Positions 9,632 to 20,416 of a DNA stretch of 56,999 bases are shown here, piece after piece. Position numbers and translations under genes: made by a program. The stretch's first letter is position 1. Every line of letters begins with the position of its first letter. The notes beneath the pieces were generated by a model. It had not been told where the DNA came from. It worked only from the letters and a program-made list of their open reading frames with translations, and did no database searches. The stretch comes from an uncultured Pelagibacteraceae bacterium (GTDB lineage: Bacteria; Pseudomonadota; Alphaproteobacteria; Pelagibacterales; Pelagibacteraceae), in NCBI GenBank assembly GCA_902592285.1, contig CACJED010000003.1, forward strand, positions 1 to 56,999. The letters are read 5' to 3'.

Positions 9632-10965
9632 ATAATTTTTTCATTATCTAACCAGCTAACATTAAAATCTGAGTTTATAAATTTTTTGTGATTAAGTAAT
9701 TTTTTATGTAATGGGATTGTAGTTATTATTCCTTCAATGACAAATTCATCCAAGGATCTATTCATACGTTGAATGGCTTCTTGTCGATTTCTACCATGAC
9801 AAATAAGTTTACAGACCATACTATCGTAAAAGGGTGTAACTTTATATCCTTGAAATATTGATCCATCTACTCTTGTTCTAAAACCGGAGGGTTGATGACA
9901 CATTCCAATTGTACCTGGCGAAGGTTGAAAATTCTTACTTGGATCTTCAGCATTAATTCTACATTCAATCGCATGTCCTCGAGGATTAATATCTGACTGA
10001 TTTAAGGCTGTTTCACCTGTAAAAGCGATCCAGATTTGCTCTTTTATAATGTCTATACCTGTAACCATTTCAGAAACAGGATGTTCCACTTGAACTCTTG
10101 TATTCATTTCTAAAAAATAAAATTTTCCATCTTCATAAATAAATTCAACAGTCCCAGCACCTTCATATCCAATTTTTTTAACCATATTTACAGTTTTTTC
10201 AAAAAGATCTTTTCTTATTTCATCATTAAGAACTGGACTAGGTGTCTCCTCAATTAATTTTTGATGTCTTCTTTGAACAGAACAGTCTCTCTCATGTAAA
10301 TGTACAGTTCTGTTTTTGCCTGCTAGTATCTGTACTTCGATATGTCTTGGATTTTGAAAGAATTTTTCTAAATAAATTTCATCATTCCCAAAGTATTTTT
10401 GTGCTTCAGACTTTGCTGTCGAAAATAAAGATTCAAATTCTTCCTCTTTATGAACAATTTTCATACCTTTACCACCACCTCCTGCTGCAGCTTTAATTAG
10501 CACTGGAAAACCAATTTTTTTACATAACTCTTTAGCCTCTTTAATATCTCTAACACCTCCCTCTGATCCTTCAATAACTGGAAGACCATTTTCTTTGGCA
10601 ATTCTTTTTGCTTGAATTTTATCTCCCATCATTTCAATCAATTTTGATGAAGCACCAATAAACTTAATATTGTTTTCCTCTAACACACGAGCAAAGTTGG
10701 CATTTTCTGATAAAAAACCATATCCAGGATGAACTGCCTCTGCATTTGTTATTTCTATAGCAGACATAAGAGCTGGAATATTTAGATAACTATTTGCAGG
10801 TTGATGGGATCCTATACAGACGCTCTCATCGGCCAGTCTGACATGCATACTATCTCTGTCAACATCAGAGTGGACAGCTACAGTCGAGATTCCCCACTCC
10901 TTACAAGCTCTTATAACTCTAACTGCAATTTCCCCACGGTTTGCAATAAGAATTTTTTTAAACAT
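9628..10965 (-). CDS. accC: Acetyl-CoA carboxylase biotin carboxylase subunit
   Basis: FKKILIANRGEIAVRVIRACKE, FLEMNTRVQVEHPVSEMVTG. Confidence 0.97.
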   Translation of the reverse strand: MFKKILIANRGEIAVRVIRACKEWGISTVAVHSDVDRDSMHVRLADESVCIGSHQPANSYLNIPALMSAIEITNAEAVHPGYGFLSENANFARVLEENNIKFIGASSKLIEMMGDKIQAKRIAKENGLPVIEGSEGGVRDIKEAKELCKKIGFPVLIKAAAGGGGKGMKIVHKEEEFESLFSTAKSEAQKYFGNDEIYLEKFFQNPRHIEVQILAGKNRTVHLHERDCSVQRRHQKLIEETPSPVLNDEIRKDLFEKTVNMVKKIGYEGAGTVEFIYEDGKFYFLEMNTRVQVEHPVSEMVTGIDIIKEQIWIAFTGETALNQSDINPRGHAIECRINAEDPSKNFQPSPGTIGMCHQPSGFRTRVDGSIFQGYKVTPFYDSMVCKLICHGRNRQEAIQRMNRSLDEFVIEGIITTIPLHKKLLNHKKFINSDFNVSWLDNEKII

Positions 10966-11396
10966 TACTCTAGTATTATTATTGTTTGTCCGAATTCTAC
11001 AGGTTGACCGTCTTCTACACAGATTTCTTTTACTACTCCATCTGAAGTAGAGGGCACGTGATTCATAGTTTTCATTGCCTCAACGATCATTACAGTATCA
11101 CCTTTTTTAATTTTTTTTCCAACTTCTACAAACTTTTTAGCACCAGGCTCTGGTGCATGATATGCAGTACCAATTATTGGAGATGTTACTTCAATTCCTG
11201 AACTTATATTTTTTTTTGGAATATCACTTTTTACATTTGAACTGTTTTGTAAAACGGGACTTGTTTGACTATTTATAGATACATTATTTTTAGAAACTTT
11301 AACTTTTGTATCTTTTTCAGTAAATTCTATCTCTGTAAGTTTAAACTCATCCAAATATTCACTTAACTCTTTAATTAATTTTTTATCAATTTTCAT
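10965..11396 (-). CDS. accB: Acetyl-CoA carboxylase biotin carboxyl carrier protein
   Basis: VEAMKTMNHVPS biotinylation motif; adjacent accC. Confidence 0.95.
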   Translation of the reverse strand: MKIDKKLIKELSEYLDEFKLTEIEFTEKDTKVKVSKNNVSINSQTSPVLQNSSNVKSDIPKKNISSGIEVTSPIIGTAYHAPEPGAKKFVEVGKKIKKGDTVMIVEAMKTMNHVPSTSDGVVKEICVEDGQPVEFGQTIIILE

Positions 11397-11832
11397 TTTT
11401 AATCATCTTCTCCAAAGAAATTATGGCCAAAATATAACCTTCAGAACCTAAACCGAATATTCCTCCAGTAACAACGTCACTAATAAGTGATTTTTGTCTA
11501 AATTCTTCTCTCATATATATATTTGAAATATGTAATTCAATTATTGGTTTTTTGAATATATTTAGAGCATCTCTTATAGCAACTGATGTATGTGTAAAAC
11601 CTGCAGCGTTGATAATCATTCCATCAACATTTTTTCTAGTTTCTTGAATTTTATTAACAATTTCACCTTCTATATTAGATTGAAAGAATTCTGCTTCTAA
11701 TTTTAATTCATTAGCTTTTTTAAGACATTTATCTTTAAGTTTTTCAAATGTTATAGTTCCATATTGTGATTGTTCTCTTTCTCCTAATAGATTAAGATTG
11801 GGGCCATTAATAATAATTATTTTATTATTCAT
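11386..11832 (-). CDS. aroQ: Type II 3-dehydroquinate dehydratase
   Basis: INGPNLNLLGEREQSQYG, INAAGFTHTSVAIRDAL, EVHISN-like ELHISN. Confidence 0.95.
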   Translation of the reverse strand: MNNKIIIINGPNLNLLGEREQSQYGTITFEKLKDKCLKKANELKLEAEFFQSNIEGEIVNKIQETRKNVDGMIINAAGFTHTSVAIRDALNIFKKPIIELHISNIYMREEFRQKSLISDVVTGGIFGLGSEGYILAIISLEKMIKNEN

Positions 11833-11848
11833 TCAGCTCTTATATACG

Positions 11849-12067
11849 ATGAAAAAAATAAACAAAATAAAAATAAAAATTAATGGAAAAATTACAACTA
11901 TTGTTGACAAAATCACTTTAGCTGAATTAATAAAAGATTTAAAAATACCATTAAGAAAAGTAGCAATTGAATTGAACAGGGAAATTATAGATAAAAAAAG
12001 AATTAGAAATATGAAATTAAAGAATAATGATGTTATTGAAATTGTACATTTTATAGGAGGAGGTTAA
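11849..12067 (+). CDS. thiS: Thiamine sulfur carrier ThiS (start at internal ATG)
   Basis: Small beta-grasp protein ending FIGGG, directly upstream of thiG. Confidence 0.85.
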   Translation: MKKINKIKIKINGKITTIVDKITLAELIKDLKIPLRKVAIELNREIIDKKRIRNMKLKNNDVIEIVHFIGGG

Positions 12068-12071
12068 ATTT

Positions 12072-12842
12072 TTGAGAGATAAATTGATAGTTGCAGGTAA
12101 AAAATTTAATTCTAGACTTATAGTTGGTACTGGTAAATATAAAAATATGGCTGAATGTGCTAAAGCAATTGAGCTTTCAGGTGCAGACATAGTTACTGTT
12201 GCTGTTAGAAGAGTAAATATTTCTAATAAAAATCAACCTTTACTAATGGATTATATTGATCCAAAAAAAATTACTTATTTACCTAATACAGCAGGCTGTT
12301 TTACCTCAAGGGATGCACTTAGAACTCTTAGACTTGCTAGAGAAATTGGTGGATGGAAATTAGTTAAACTTGAAGTCCTAGGTGATAAAAAAAATCTTTT
12401 TCCAGAAATGATTGAAACATTAAAAACTACTGAAGTTTTAACAAGAGAAGGTTTTAAAGTAATGGTATACTGTAATGACGATCCTTTAATGGCAAAAAGA
12501 TTAGAGAGTGCTGGAGCTTCAGCAATCATGCCTTTAGCAGCACCTATTGGATCAGGATTAGGAATTTTAAATCAAGTTAATATTAAAATTATTAGAAAAC
12601 AGACAAAGTTACCTTTGATAATTGATGCAGGACTTGGTCAAGCATCTGATGCAACTATTGCTATGGAACTTGGATGTGATGGTGTTTTAGTTAATACAGC
12701 AATAGCTAAAGCAAAAAAACCATTTGTAATGGCTGAAGCATTCAAAAATGCTGTCATTGCAGGAAGACAATCATTTCTCTCAGGAAGAATTATTAAAACT
12801 ATAATGGGAAGCCCCTCATCACCAACAAAAGGAATTATTTAG
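12072..12842 (+). CDS. thiG: Thiazole synthase (TTG start)
   Basis: [20 protein letters not shown]-like [40 protein letters not shown]. Confidence 0.95.
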   Translation: MRDKLIVAGKKFNSRLIVGTGKYKNMAECAKAIELSGADIVTVAVRRVNISNKNQPLLMDYIDPKKITYLPNTAGCFTSRDALRTLRLAREIGGWKLVKLEVLGDKKNLFPEMIETLKTTEVLTREGFKVMVYCNDDPLMAKRLESAGASAIMPLAAPIGSGLGILNQVNIKIIRKQTKLPLIIDAGLGQASDATIAMELGCDGVLVNTAIAKAKKPFVMAEAFKNAVIAGRQSFLSGRIIKTIMGSPSSPTKGII

Positions 12843-14694
12843 TCTTTTTTTTATAAAACTTTTTTTTATAATTCTTTTTCTTGGTAAACTTTTTCTTTTC
12901 TTTGATATCATAAATTTTAAGCTTTACTTTTTGTTGCTCCAAATTCTTTAATTTTTCGAAATGTTCAACTAATTCAATTGTTTTTTTTGATTTGTTTTTA
13001 AGATCAATTTTATACTCAGGAATAATTAAAGAGTTGTCTGTGATTATATCAATTTTCATTTTATTCTTTTTTTCAAAATAAGTTAAATCATCAACGAAAT
13101 TTTCTTTTAAAAAATCAGAAATTTTTTCACAAACTTTTAATTCTACAAATTTAGCTTTATTAATCACAGATTTTAATTCTACTATTTTTAATAATTTCTG
13201 TGCAAATGACTCATCTGTTAATTCAACTTTCCATTTTACTGCACTTTCTCGTAGTCTTTGTCTTGACATTTCAAGTAAACCAAAATTACTGATTCTACCA
13301 ATCTGTATTCTTGCTCTATCTGATCTACATTTATCTTTTAACCTTCTTTCGACCATCCTTCTATTTCCATAGCCCAGCATATCAATAAAATCGATTATTA
13401 TTAATCCTGAAAGATCTCTGATTTTTATCTGTCTGGCTATTTCTTCTGCAGCTTCAAGATTTGTATCTAGCGCAGTACTCTCGACATTTTTCTGTTTAAT
13501 TGAACTACCAGAATTTATGTCTATAGATACAAGGGCTTCAGTGGGATTAATAACTAAATATCCACCAGAACTAAGTTTGATTTCTGAGACAAATATTTGA
13601 TTTAATTTTTGTTCAATATTTTCTTGAATGAATAATGGAATTTTACCTCTATATTTTTTTATTTTTTTAACGTGTGAAGGCATCATCATTTTCATAAAAT
13701 TTTGAGCTTTTTTATATCCTTCGTTTCCCTCAATGATTATATTTTTAGTACTTTCGTCATATATATCTCTTAAGGTTCTTTTGATGATTTCACTTTCTTG
13801 ATGAATTAAAGCAGGTGCAATAGAATTAAGTGCATTATCTTTAATTTGATTCCACGTTTTTTTCAAAGTTTCAAGATCTTGATTAATCTCATTTTTAGTT
13901 TTATTACTTCCAGCCGTTCTAACAATTAAACCCATCTCTTTTGGAATTTCAATTTCATTGAGTATAGATCTTATTTTTTTTCTATCTGCTGTATTAAATA
14001 TCTTTCTTGATATTCCACCACCTTTTGGGGTGTTTGGCATCAAAACAATATATTTTCCTGCAATTGATATAAAAGTACTAAGTGCTGCTCCTTTTTGACC
14101 TCTCTCATCTTTTATGACTTGCACAAGAATTACTTGATTAGGTTTAATTACTTCTTGAATTTTATATCTTTTAAATTTTAAACGTTTTTGATTTTGTTTA
14201 TCACTCTCATCTTTTAAATTTTCATTAACTTTTTTCTCTTCACTGATATTATCAGATAATTCTAACTCTAAATTATCATCACTTATTTCTTTAATTTCTT
14301 TACTTTCTTCTTCTTTGTCAGCTTCCAAAGGATCATCAATTTCTAATTTTCCCTCAGCTAAGTTTTTTTCTTCTTTTGCTTCACTTTCTTTTGATAGCTC
14401 TTCTCTTGTCTGTTCTTCTTGTTGTTTAATTATCTCTAAATCGCTTTTAGGTATCTGGTAATAATCCGATTGAATATCATTAAATGATAAAAAGCCATGT
14501 CTCTCTCTACCAAAATCAACAAAAGCAGCTTGTAGTGAAGGTTCAATTCTACTTACTTTACCTAAGTAAATATTATTTTTTATAAGTGTATTCTTTAAAC
14601 CTTCGTACTCGTAGTCTTCAATGTTATTTTCTGATTTAAGAACAACCCTTGTTTCATTTGGATGCGAAGCATCAATGTATAAATTTTTTTCCAT
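12835..14694 (-). CDS. rne: Ribonuclease E/G family
   Basis: S1-type N-terminus, [10 protein letters not shown] and IIIDFIDM catalytic motifs, [10 protein letters not shown]. Confidence 0.92.
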   Translation of the reverse strand: MEKNLYIDASHPNETRVVLKSENNIEDYEYEGLKNTLIKNNIYLGKVSRIEPSLQAAFVDFGRERHGFLSFNDIQSDYYQIPKSDLEIIKQQEEQTREELSKESEAKEEKNLAEGKLEIDDPLEADKEEESKEIKEISDDNLELELSDNISEEKKVNENLKDESDKQNQKRLKFKRYKIQEVIKPNQVILVQVIKDERGQKGAALSTFISIAGKYIVLMPNTPKGGGISRKIFNTADRKKIRSILNEIEIPKEMGLIVRTAGSNKTKNEINQDLETLKKTWNQIKDNALNSIAPALIHQESEIIKRTLRDIYDESTKNIIIEGNEGYKKAQNFMKMMMPSHVKKIKKYRGKIPLFIQENIEQKLNQIFVSEIKLSSGGYLVINPTEALVSIDINSGSSIKQKNVESTALDTNLEAAEEIARQIKIRDLSGLIIIDFIDMLGYGNRRMVERRLKDKCRSDRARIQIGRISNFGLLEMSRQRLRESAVKWKVELTDESFAQKLLKIVELKSVINKAKFVELKVCEKISDFLKENFVDDLTYFEKKNKMKIDIITDNSLIIPEYKIDLKNKSKKTIELVEHFEKLKNLEQQKVKLKIYDIKEKKKFTKKKNYKKKFYKKKTK

Positions 14695-14789
14695 AATGTT
14701 TGATTTATTTTAATCATTAATTTTGTTTTAAAATTTTGTGTATAAAAATGCCTTATCTTTAACAAATTCCTCTATATAATGGAAATGAA

Positions 14790-17129
14790 ATGACTAACTT
14801 TTTTAAAAATATATTCATAATTTTAATTAGTATATTTATACTAGTATCTTTCACAATTTTGATCGTTTTATGGACTTTTTCAAACAGTATTCCAGATTAT
14901 AGATTTTTAAAAAATTATAAGCCTCCAGTTTCAAGCAAAATGTATTCGGGAAATGGAGAGTTGGTTGCTGATTTTTCTAAAGAAAAAAGAATTTTTGTTC
15001 CATTTGAGGCTATTCCTAAAAATGTAATAAATTCGTTTTTGTCTGCAGAAGATAAAAATTTTTTTTCTCACCCAGGAGTTGATGCTAAAGGAGTAATGAG
15101 AGCAACCATAAATAATATTCGAAATATATTAAGCTCAAAAAGACTAGAAGGTGCCTCAACAATTACACAACAAGTGGCAAAAAATTTTTTATTAACTAAC
15201 GAAGTGAGTATTAATAGAAAAATTAAAGAAGCGATATTGGCTTTTAGAATTGAAAGAGCATTAACAAAAGAGAGAATATTAGAGTTATACTTAAATCAAA
15301 TTTATTTAGGCAGTGGTGCTTATGGAGTAGCTGCTGCGAGTTTAGAATATTTTGATAAATCAATCAAAGAACTTAATTATAATGAAGCTGCTTTGTTAGC
15401 AGCATTGCCCAAAGCCCCAAGTAAATACAATCCTTATAGAGATAAAGATCTTGCTAAGTTCAGAAGAAATTTAGTTTTAAAAAATTTATATGAAAATAAT
15501 TTTATAACTCAGAATGAATATTCTGAATTTAAAAATAAACCAATTGAATTAAAAAAAATAAAAAAAGTTTTTTTAGAAAATTCTCAATATTATATTGAAG
15601 ATGTTCGAAAAAATATAATTGAAAGATTGACTTACGAAAAAGTGTACAATCAGGGTTATAATATTAATACTCCAATAAATTTAGAATTACAAAAAATTGC
15701 AACACAATCATTAAGAAATGGCTTAATAGCGTATGATAGAAGAAATGGATGGAGAGGACCAATAAAGAATATCAAATACTCTTCTGACTGGTATAAAAAC
15801 GTAGAAAAAAAATTTAAATTAGAAAAATCTATTAATTGGGAAGTAGCAATTGTAAAAGAAATAAATCAATTTAATTCTTTAATTGAAACAAAAAATAATT
15901 CTAAAGGAATAATAAAATATAAAGATATTTCATGGACTAAAAAAGATTTCACAGATTTGTTTAGAATAGGAGATGTTATTTATGTAAAAAAAATTGATAA
16001 AACATCTTATATCTTACAGCAACTTCCTAAAATTAATGGTGGTATCGTTGTGATGGATCCATTTACTGGGAGAGTACTAGCTTTAAGTGGAGGCTTTAGT
16101 TTTAAAAATAGTGAGTTTAATAGAGCTTCTCAAGCATTAAGACAACCAGGCTCAGCATTTAAACCTTTTGTATATGCTTTAGCATTAGAAAATGAATATA
16201 CACCATCATCTTTAATTTTAGATGCACCACTTGTTTTAGATCAAGGAATAGATTTAAAAAAATGGAAACCAGAAAATTATGGTAAAAAATTTTATGGTCC
16301 ATCAACATTAAGAGTAGGTCTAGAAAAATCTAGAAATTTGATGACTGTTAGAATAGCTCAAAATTTAGGAGTAGAAAAAATTGCTAATTTCACAGAAAAA
16401 ATGAATATTTATAAAAACCCTGAAAAATTATTATCAATTTCTTTAGGATCTGCAGAGACTACATTATTAAGTTTAACTTCAGCTTATTGTTCATTCGTGA
16501 ATGGAGGAAAATTAATTAAACCAGTATTAATTGATCGTATTCAGGATGGAGAAGGGAACACAATAATTAATAATGAAAATAGAAAATGTGTAAATTGTGA
16601 TAAAATTTCTTTTACTGGAAAAGAATTTCCAAAAATTGAGGACAATTATGAACAAGTCCTATCATCTCAAACGGCATATCAATTAACTTCTATTTTACAG
16701 GGAGTTGTTGAAAGAGGAACAGGCAAAAAATTAAAAAAACTTGGATTAAATCTTGCTGGAAAAACTGGGACAACAAACGATAATACAGATGCTTGGTTTA
16801 TTGGTTTTACATCAAATTTAGTCATTGGTGTTTATGTTGGTATGGATAACCCTCAACCATTAGGTAAATTTGAAACAGGATCTAAAGCAGCTTTACCGAT
16901 ATTTGAGGAATTTATAAAAAAAGGCATTAAAAAATCGGACGCAAGACCCTTTAAAGTTCCAGAAAATATAACATTAATGGTTGTGGATCCTACAACTGGG
17001 GAAAAGGCAAAGTTTAGTTCAAAAAATACGATAATTGAGTCTTATAAAAGTAAAAATATTTCAAATGGAAAAATATTATTTTCAAATAATAATAGATTAG
17101 ATACTGATAATATATTAAGGTTCTATTAA
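14790..17129 (+). CDS. mrcA: Penicillin-binding protein 1A
   Basis: GT51 EDKNFFSHPGVD, EGASTITQQVAKNF; transpeptidase QPGSAFKPFVY, KTGTTND. Confidence 0.95.
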   Translation: MTNFFKNIFIILISIFILVSFTILIVLWTFSNSIPDYRFLKNYKPPVSSKMYSGNGELVADFSKEKRIFVPFEAIPKNVINSFLSAEDKNFFSHPGVDAKGVMRATINNIRNILSSKRLEGASTITQQVAKNFLLTNEVSINRKIKEAILAFRIERALTKERILELYLNQIYLGSGAYGVAAASLEYFDKSIKELNYNEAALLAALPKAPSKYNPYRDKDLAKFRRNLVLKNLYENNFITQNEYSEFKNKPIELKKIKKVFLENSQYYIEDVRKNIIERLTYEKVYNQGYNINTPINLELQKIATQSLRNGLIAYDRRNGWRGPIKNIKYSSDWYKNVEKKFKLEKSINWEVAIVKEINQFNSLIETKNNSKGIIKYKDISWTKKDFTDLFRIGDVIYVKKIDKTSYILQQLPKINGGIVVMDPFTGRVLALSGGFSFKNSEFNRASQALRQPGSAFKPFVYALALENEYTPSSLILDAPLVLDQGIDLKKWKPENYGKKFYGPSTLRVGLEKSRNLMTVRIAQNLGVEKIANFTEKMNIYKNPEKLLSISLGSAETTLLSLTSAYCSFVNGGKLIKPVLIDRIQDGEGNTIINNENRKCVNCDKISFTGKEFPKIEDNYEQVLSSQTAYQLTSILQGVVERGTGKKLKKLGLNLAGKTGTTNDNTDAWFIGFTSNLVIGVYVGMDNPQPLGKFETGSKAALPIFEEFIKKGIKKSDARPFKVPENITLMVVDPTTGEKAKFSSKNTIIESYKSKNISNGKILFSNNNRLDTDNILRFY

Positions 17130-18224
17130 TGAATGATAAATTTTTAATTTATAAAAAAGAAATAGAAAAAATTAATCAAAGAATTAAGGAGTATCTTTGA
17201 AAAAAATAATGTTCATTCTAAATTAGATGAATTTAATAAAAAGATGCTTGAAGTTAATTTCTGGCAAAATAAATCAACATCTAATAAAATTATAAAAGAA
17301 AAAAAATTACTCGAAGATTTGATTAATTCTTATAATCAATCGAAAACTCAACTAAAAGATTTAAATGATTTATATGATTTAGCAGTGGAAGAAAAAAATA
17401 CTGATATTCAAAATGAAATAAATAAAAATATTTCAGATTTAAGAATTGTTACAAAAAAAAATGAAATCAAATGTTTTTTATCTAATGAAGCAGATACATT
17501 AGATACATATATCGAGATTCATGCAGGTGCTGGAGGAACGGAAAGTCAAGACTGGGCAGATATGCTTAGGAGAATGTATTTAAGATGGTCAGATAATAAA
17601 AATTTTAAAAATCAAATTGTAAGCGAACATAAAGGTGATGAGGCCGGTATAAAATCAACAACTATAAAAATCGAAGGAGAATATGTATTTGGTTGGCTTA
17701 AAAAAGAGTCAGGTATTCATAGATTAGTAAGAATATCACCTTTTGACTCTGGTGCTAGACGTCATACAAGTTTTGCTAGTGTTTGGGTATACCCTGTAGT
17801 TGATGAAAACATTAACATTGAAATATTAGAAAAAGATTTAAGAGTAGATACTTATAGGTCTAGTGGCGCTGGTGGGCAACATGTTAATACAACTGACAGT
17901 GCAGTTCGTATTACTCATATTCCCTCAAAAATAGTTGTGCAATGTCAGAATGAAAGATCACAACACAAAAATAAAGAGACTTGCATGAATATGCTGAGAG
18001 CAAGATTATATGATTTTGAGATTAAAAAAAAAGAGATAAAAAATCAAAGTACTGAAGCGTCTAAATCAGAGATAGGATGGGGTCATCAAATCCGATCTTA
18101 TGTTTTACAACCTTATCAATTAGTTAAAGACAACAGAACTAACCATGAAAGTACTAGTCCTAATAAAGTTTTGGATGGAGAATTAGATGAATTTTTAGAA
18201 AAATCTTTATATCAAATTAAATGA
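17129..18224 (+). CDS. prfB: Peptide chain release factor 2, with programmed +1 frameshift at TGA 17198-17200
   Basis: Zero frame 17129: MNDKFLIYKKEIEKINQRIKEYL*; sequence AAGGAGTATCTTTGA; +1 frame continues EKNNVHSKLDEFNKKMLEVNFW... into the listed ORF with GGQHVNTTDSAVRITH. Confidence 0.95.
17181..17200 (+). promoter_or_regulatory. RF2 autoregulatory frameshift site (internal SD AAGGAG + CTT TGA)
   Basis: gaattaaggagtatctttga; matches the classic prfB arrangement (SD, short spacer, CTT-TGA slip site). Confidence 0.92.
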
Positions 18225-20416
18225 TAAAAATTATTTATAGGACACTATTAAGTTTAATATTATTATTGTTAATTTCACTAACTTATCTAAGCATTATTGG
18301 AATTAAAACAGATAAATTTAACTCGAAAATAATTTCTCAATTTAAACTAATAGAACCAAATATTGAATTAAAATTAAATGATGTCAGTGTAACTTTAGAT
18401 CCATTTAATTTTAAAATAAATGTAAAAACTATAGGCACAGATTTAATTCACAGAGATAAAATTATCGAAATTGAAACAATTAAATCAAAAATTTCTATTA
18501 AAACATTTTTTAAAGATAAGTTTTTTTTAAGTGAAATATCTATTTCAACTAAATCTTTAGTAATAAAAGATCTAATCACTTTTATTAGGTTATTAAACAA
18601 TGATCCTAAGCTTTTCTTTGCAGAAAAATTTATTAAAAAAGGTTACATAGTTGCTGATCTAAAATTAGAATTTGACGACACGGGAAATATCATAAAAAAT
18701 TATAGATTTAATGGATTAGTAAAAGACGGAAAAATTAATTTATTTAAAAAATATGATCTAGATAAAATAGACTTCATTTTTGAAATTGATGAAAAAACTT
18801 TAAAATTTAATGATATAAAATTTAATCTTAATAATAATAAAGTTTTAATACCAGAGTTAACTGCATCGAAAAACGATACTGAATATTTAATTTTAGGAAA
18901 TTTAAATACAAAAAATTCAAAATTTACAAAAAACGAAATTAATAATTTTCTTAATGATGATTTTCTACAAATGGATATTCAAGAAATTTTATTTAGTTCG
19001 AAAAATTATTTTAAATTTGAAATTAACAAAAATTTTAAAGTTAAAAATTTAGATATTAAATCAGATATAAACCTTGATAAATTAAAATTTAAAAATTCAT
19101 ATGAATTTGAAAATATTTTTCCAAAAATTAAAAAAAATTTAATACTTAAAAATCAAAAATTAAAGCTTGAATATAAAGAAGATAATCTTAGCATCTTAGG
19201 GTCTGGAGAAATTTTGATACAAAACGAAATTGATCAAATTAATTATGAAATATACAAAAAAAAGAATGAAATTAAATTTAAAACGAAATTAAAAATTTTA
19301 AAAAATTCTTTTAAGATAAATTTATTAAATTTTAAAAAAGATAAAAATTCTGATTTAGAATTGAATTTTATTGGCAAAAGTAAAAATAACAGTAAATTGT
19401 TATTCGATGAGATTTCTATAAAAGAAAAAAATAAAATTATCTCAATAAAAAAATTATCTTTATCTAAAAATAATAAGATTGATGATTTGGGCAACATCAA
19501 TATTAATTATATTGATGAAGATGGATTAAAAAACGATTTAAAATTAACAAAAAAAAATAAAAATTACTTTGTTTCAGGAAATAGTTTTAATATTAATCGA
19601 ATTATTGATCAAATATTAAATTCAAAAAAAGACAAAAAGTTAAAATTATTCAATAAAAATTTTAAAATGATTTTCAATATTGAAAGAATTTATTTGGATA
19701 AAGAAAATATTATTGAAAGTTTGAAAGGATCCTTGTTTTTGAACAATAACGAAATTTCAGAATTAAATTTAATTTCAAAATTTTCTAATAATCAAAATAT
19801 TAAATTTACTATAAAGAATAGTGGTAACGAAAAAGTTACAACATTATACTCATATAAAGCAAAACCTTTTGTAGATAGATATAAGTTTATTAAAGGTTTT
19901 GAGGAAGGTGATCTTGATTTTTATTCTGTAAAAAAAGGTGGAATTACAAATTCAACATTAAAAATTGATAATTTTAAGATTCAAGAAGTCCCAGCATTAG
20001 CTAAATTGCTAACTTTAGCTTCGTTACAAGGAATAGCTGATCTTTTAACTGGGGAAGGAATAAGATTTACAGATTTTGAAATGAAATTTTCTAACAAAGA
20101 AAAGTTGATGAAGATAGAGGAACTTTATGCAATTGGTCCTGCAATATCAATATTGCTAGAGGGTTACATTCAAAGCAAAGAATTGATTAGTTTAAGAGGT
20201 ACATTAGTTCCAGCAACCACTGTAAATAGAACTATTTCATCTATACCATTGATTGGAGATATTTTAGTGGGAAAAAAAGTTGGAGAAGGTGTTTTCGGAG
20301 TTAGTTTTAAAATTAAAGGACCACCTGGTGATTTAGAAACTACAGTAAATCCTATTAAAACTTTAACTCCTAGGTTTATTACTCGTACTTTGGAAAAAAT
20401 TAAAAAAACTAAATAA
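18221..20416 (+). CDS. AsmA-like / YhdP-type large membrane-anchored protein
   Basis: Single N-terminal TM; C-terminal FKIQEVPALAKLLTLASLQGIADLLTGEGIRFTDFEMKF...LRGTLVPATTVNRTISSIPLIGDIL typical of this family. Confidence 0.8.
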   Translation: MIKIIYRTLLSLILLLLISLTYLSIIGIKTDKFNSKIISQFKLIEPNIELKLNDVSVTLDPFNFKINVKTIGTDLIHRDKIIEIETIKSKISIKTFFKDKFFLSEISISTKSLVIKDLITFIRLLNNDPKLFFAEKFIKKGYIVADLKLEFDDTGNIIKNYRFNGLVKDGKINLFKKYDLDKIDFIFEIDEKTLKFNDIKFNLNNNKVLIPELTASKNDTEYLILGNLNTKNSKFTKNEINNFLNDDFLQMDIQEILFSSKNYFKFEINKNFKVKNLDIKSDINLDKLKFKNSYEFENIFPKIKKNLILKNQKLKLEYKEDNLSILGSGEILIQNEIDQINYEIYKKKNEIKFKTKLKILKNSFKINLLNFKKDKNSDLELNFIGKSKNNSKLLFDEISIKEKNKIISIKKLSLSKNNKIDDLGNININYIDEDGLKNDLKLTKKNKNYFVSGNSFNINRIIDQILNSKKDKKLKLFNKNFKMIFNIERIYLDKENIIESLKGSLFLNNNEISELNLISKFSNNQNIKFTIKNSGNEKVTTLYSYKAKPFVDRYKFIKGFEEGDLDFYSVKKGGITNSTLKIDNFKIQEVPALAKLLTLASLQGIADLLTGEGIRFTDFEMKFSNKEKLMKIEELYAIGPAISILLEGYIQSKELISLRGTLVPATTVNRTISSIPLIGDILVGKKVGEGVFGVSFKIKGPPGDLETTVNPIKTLTPRFITRTLEKIKKTK

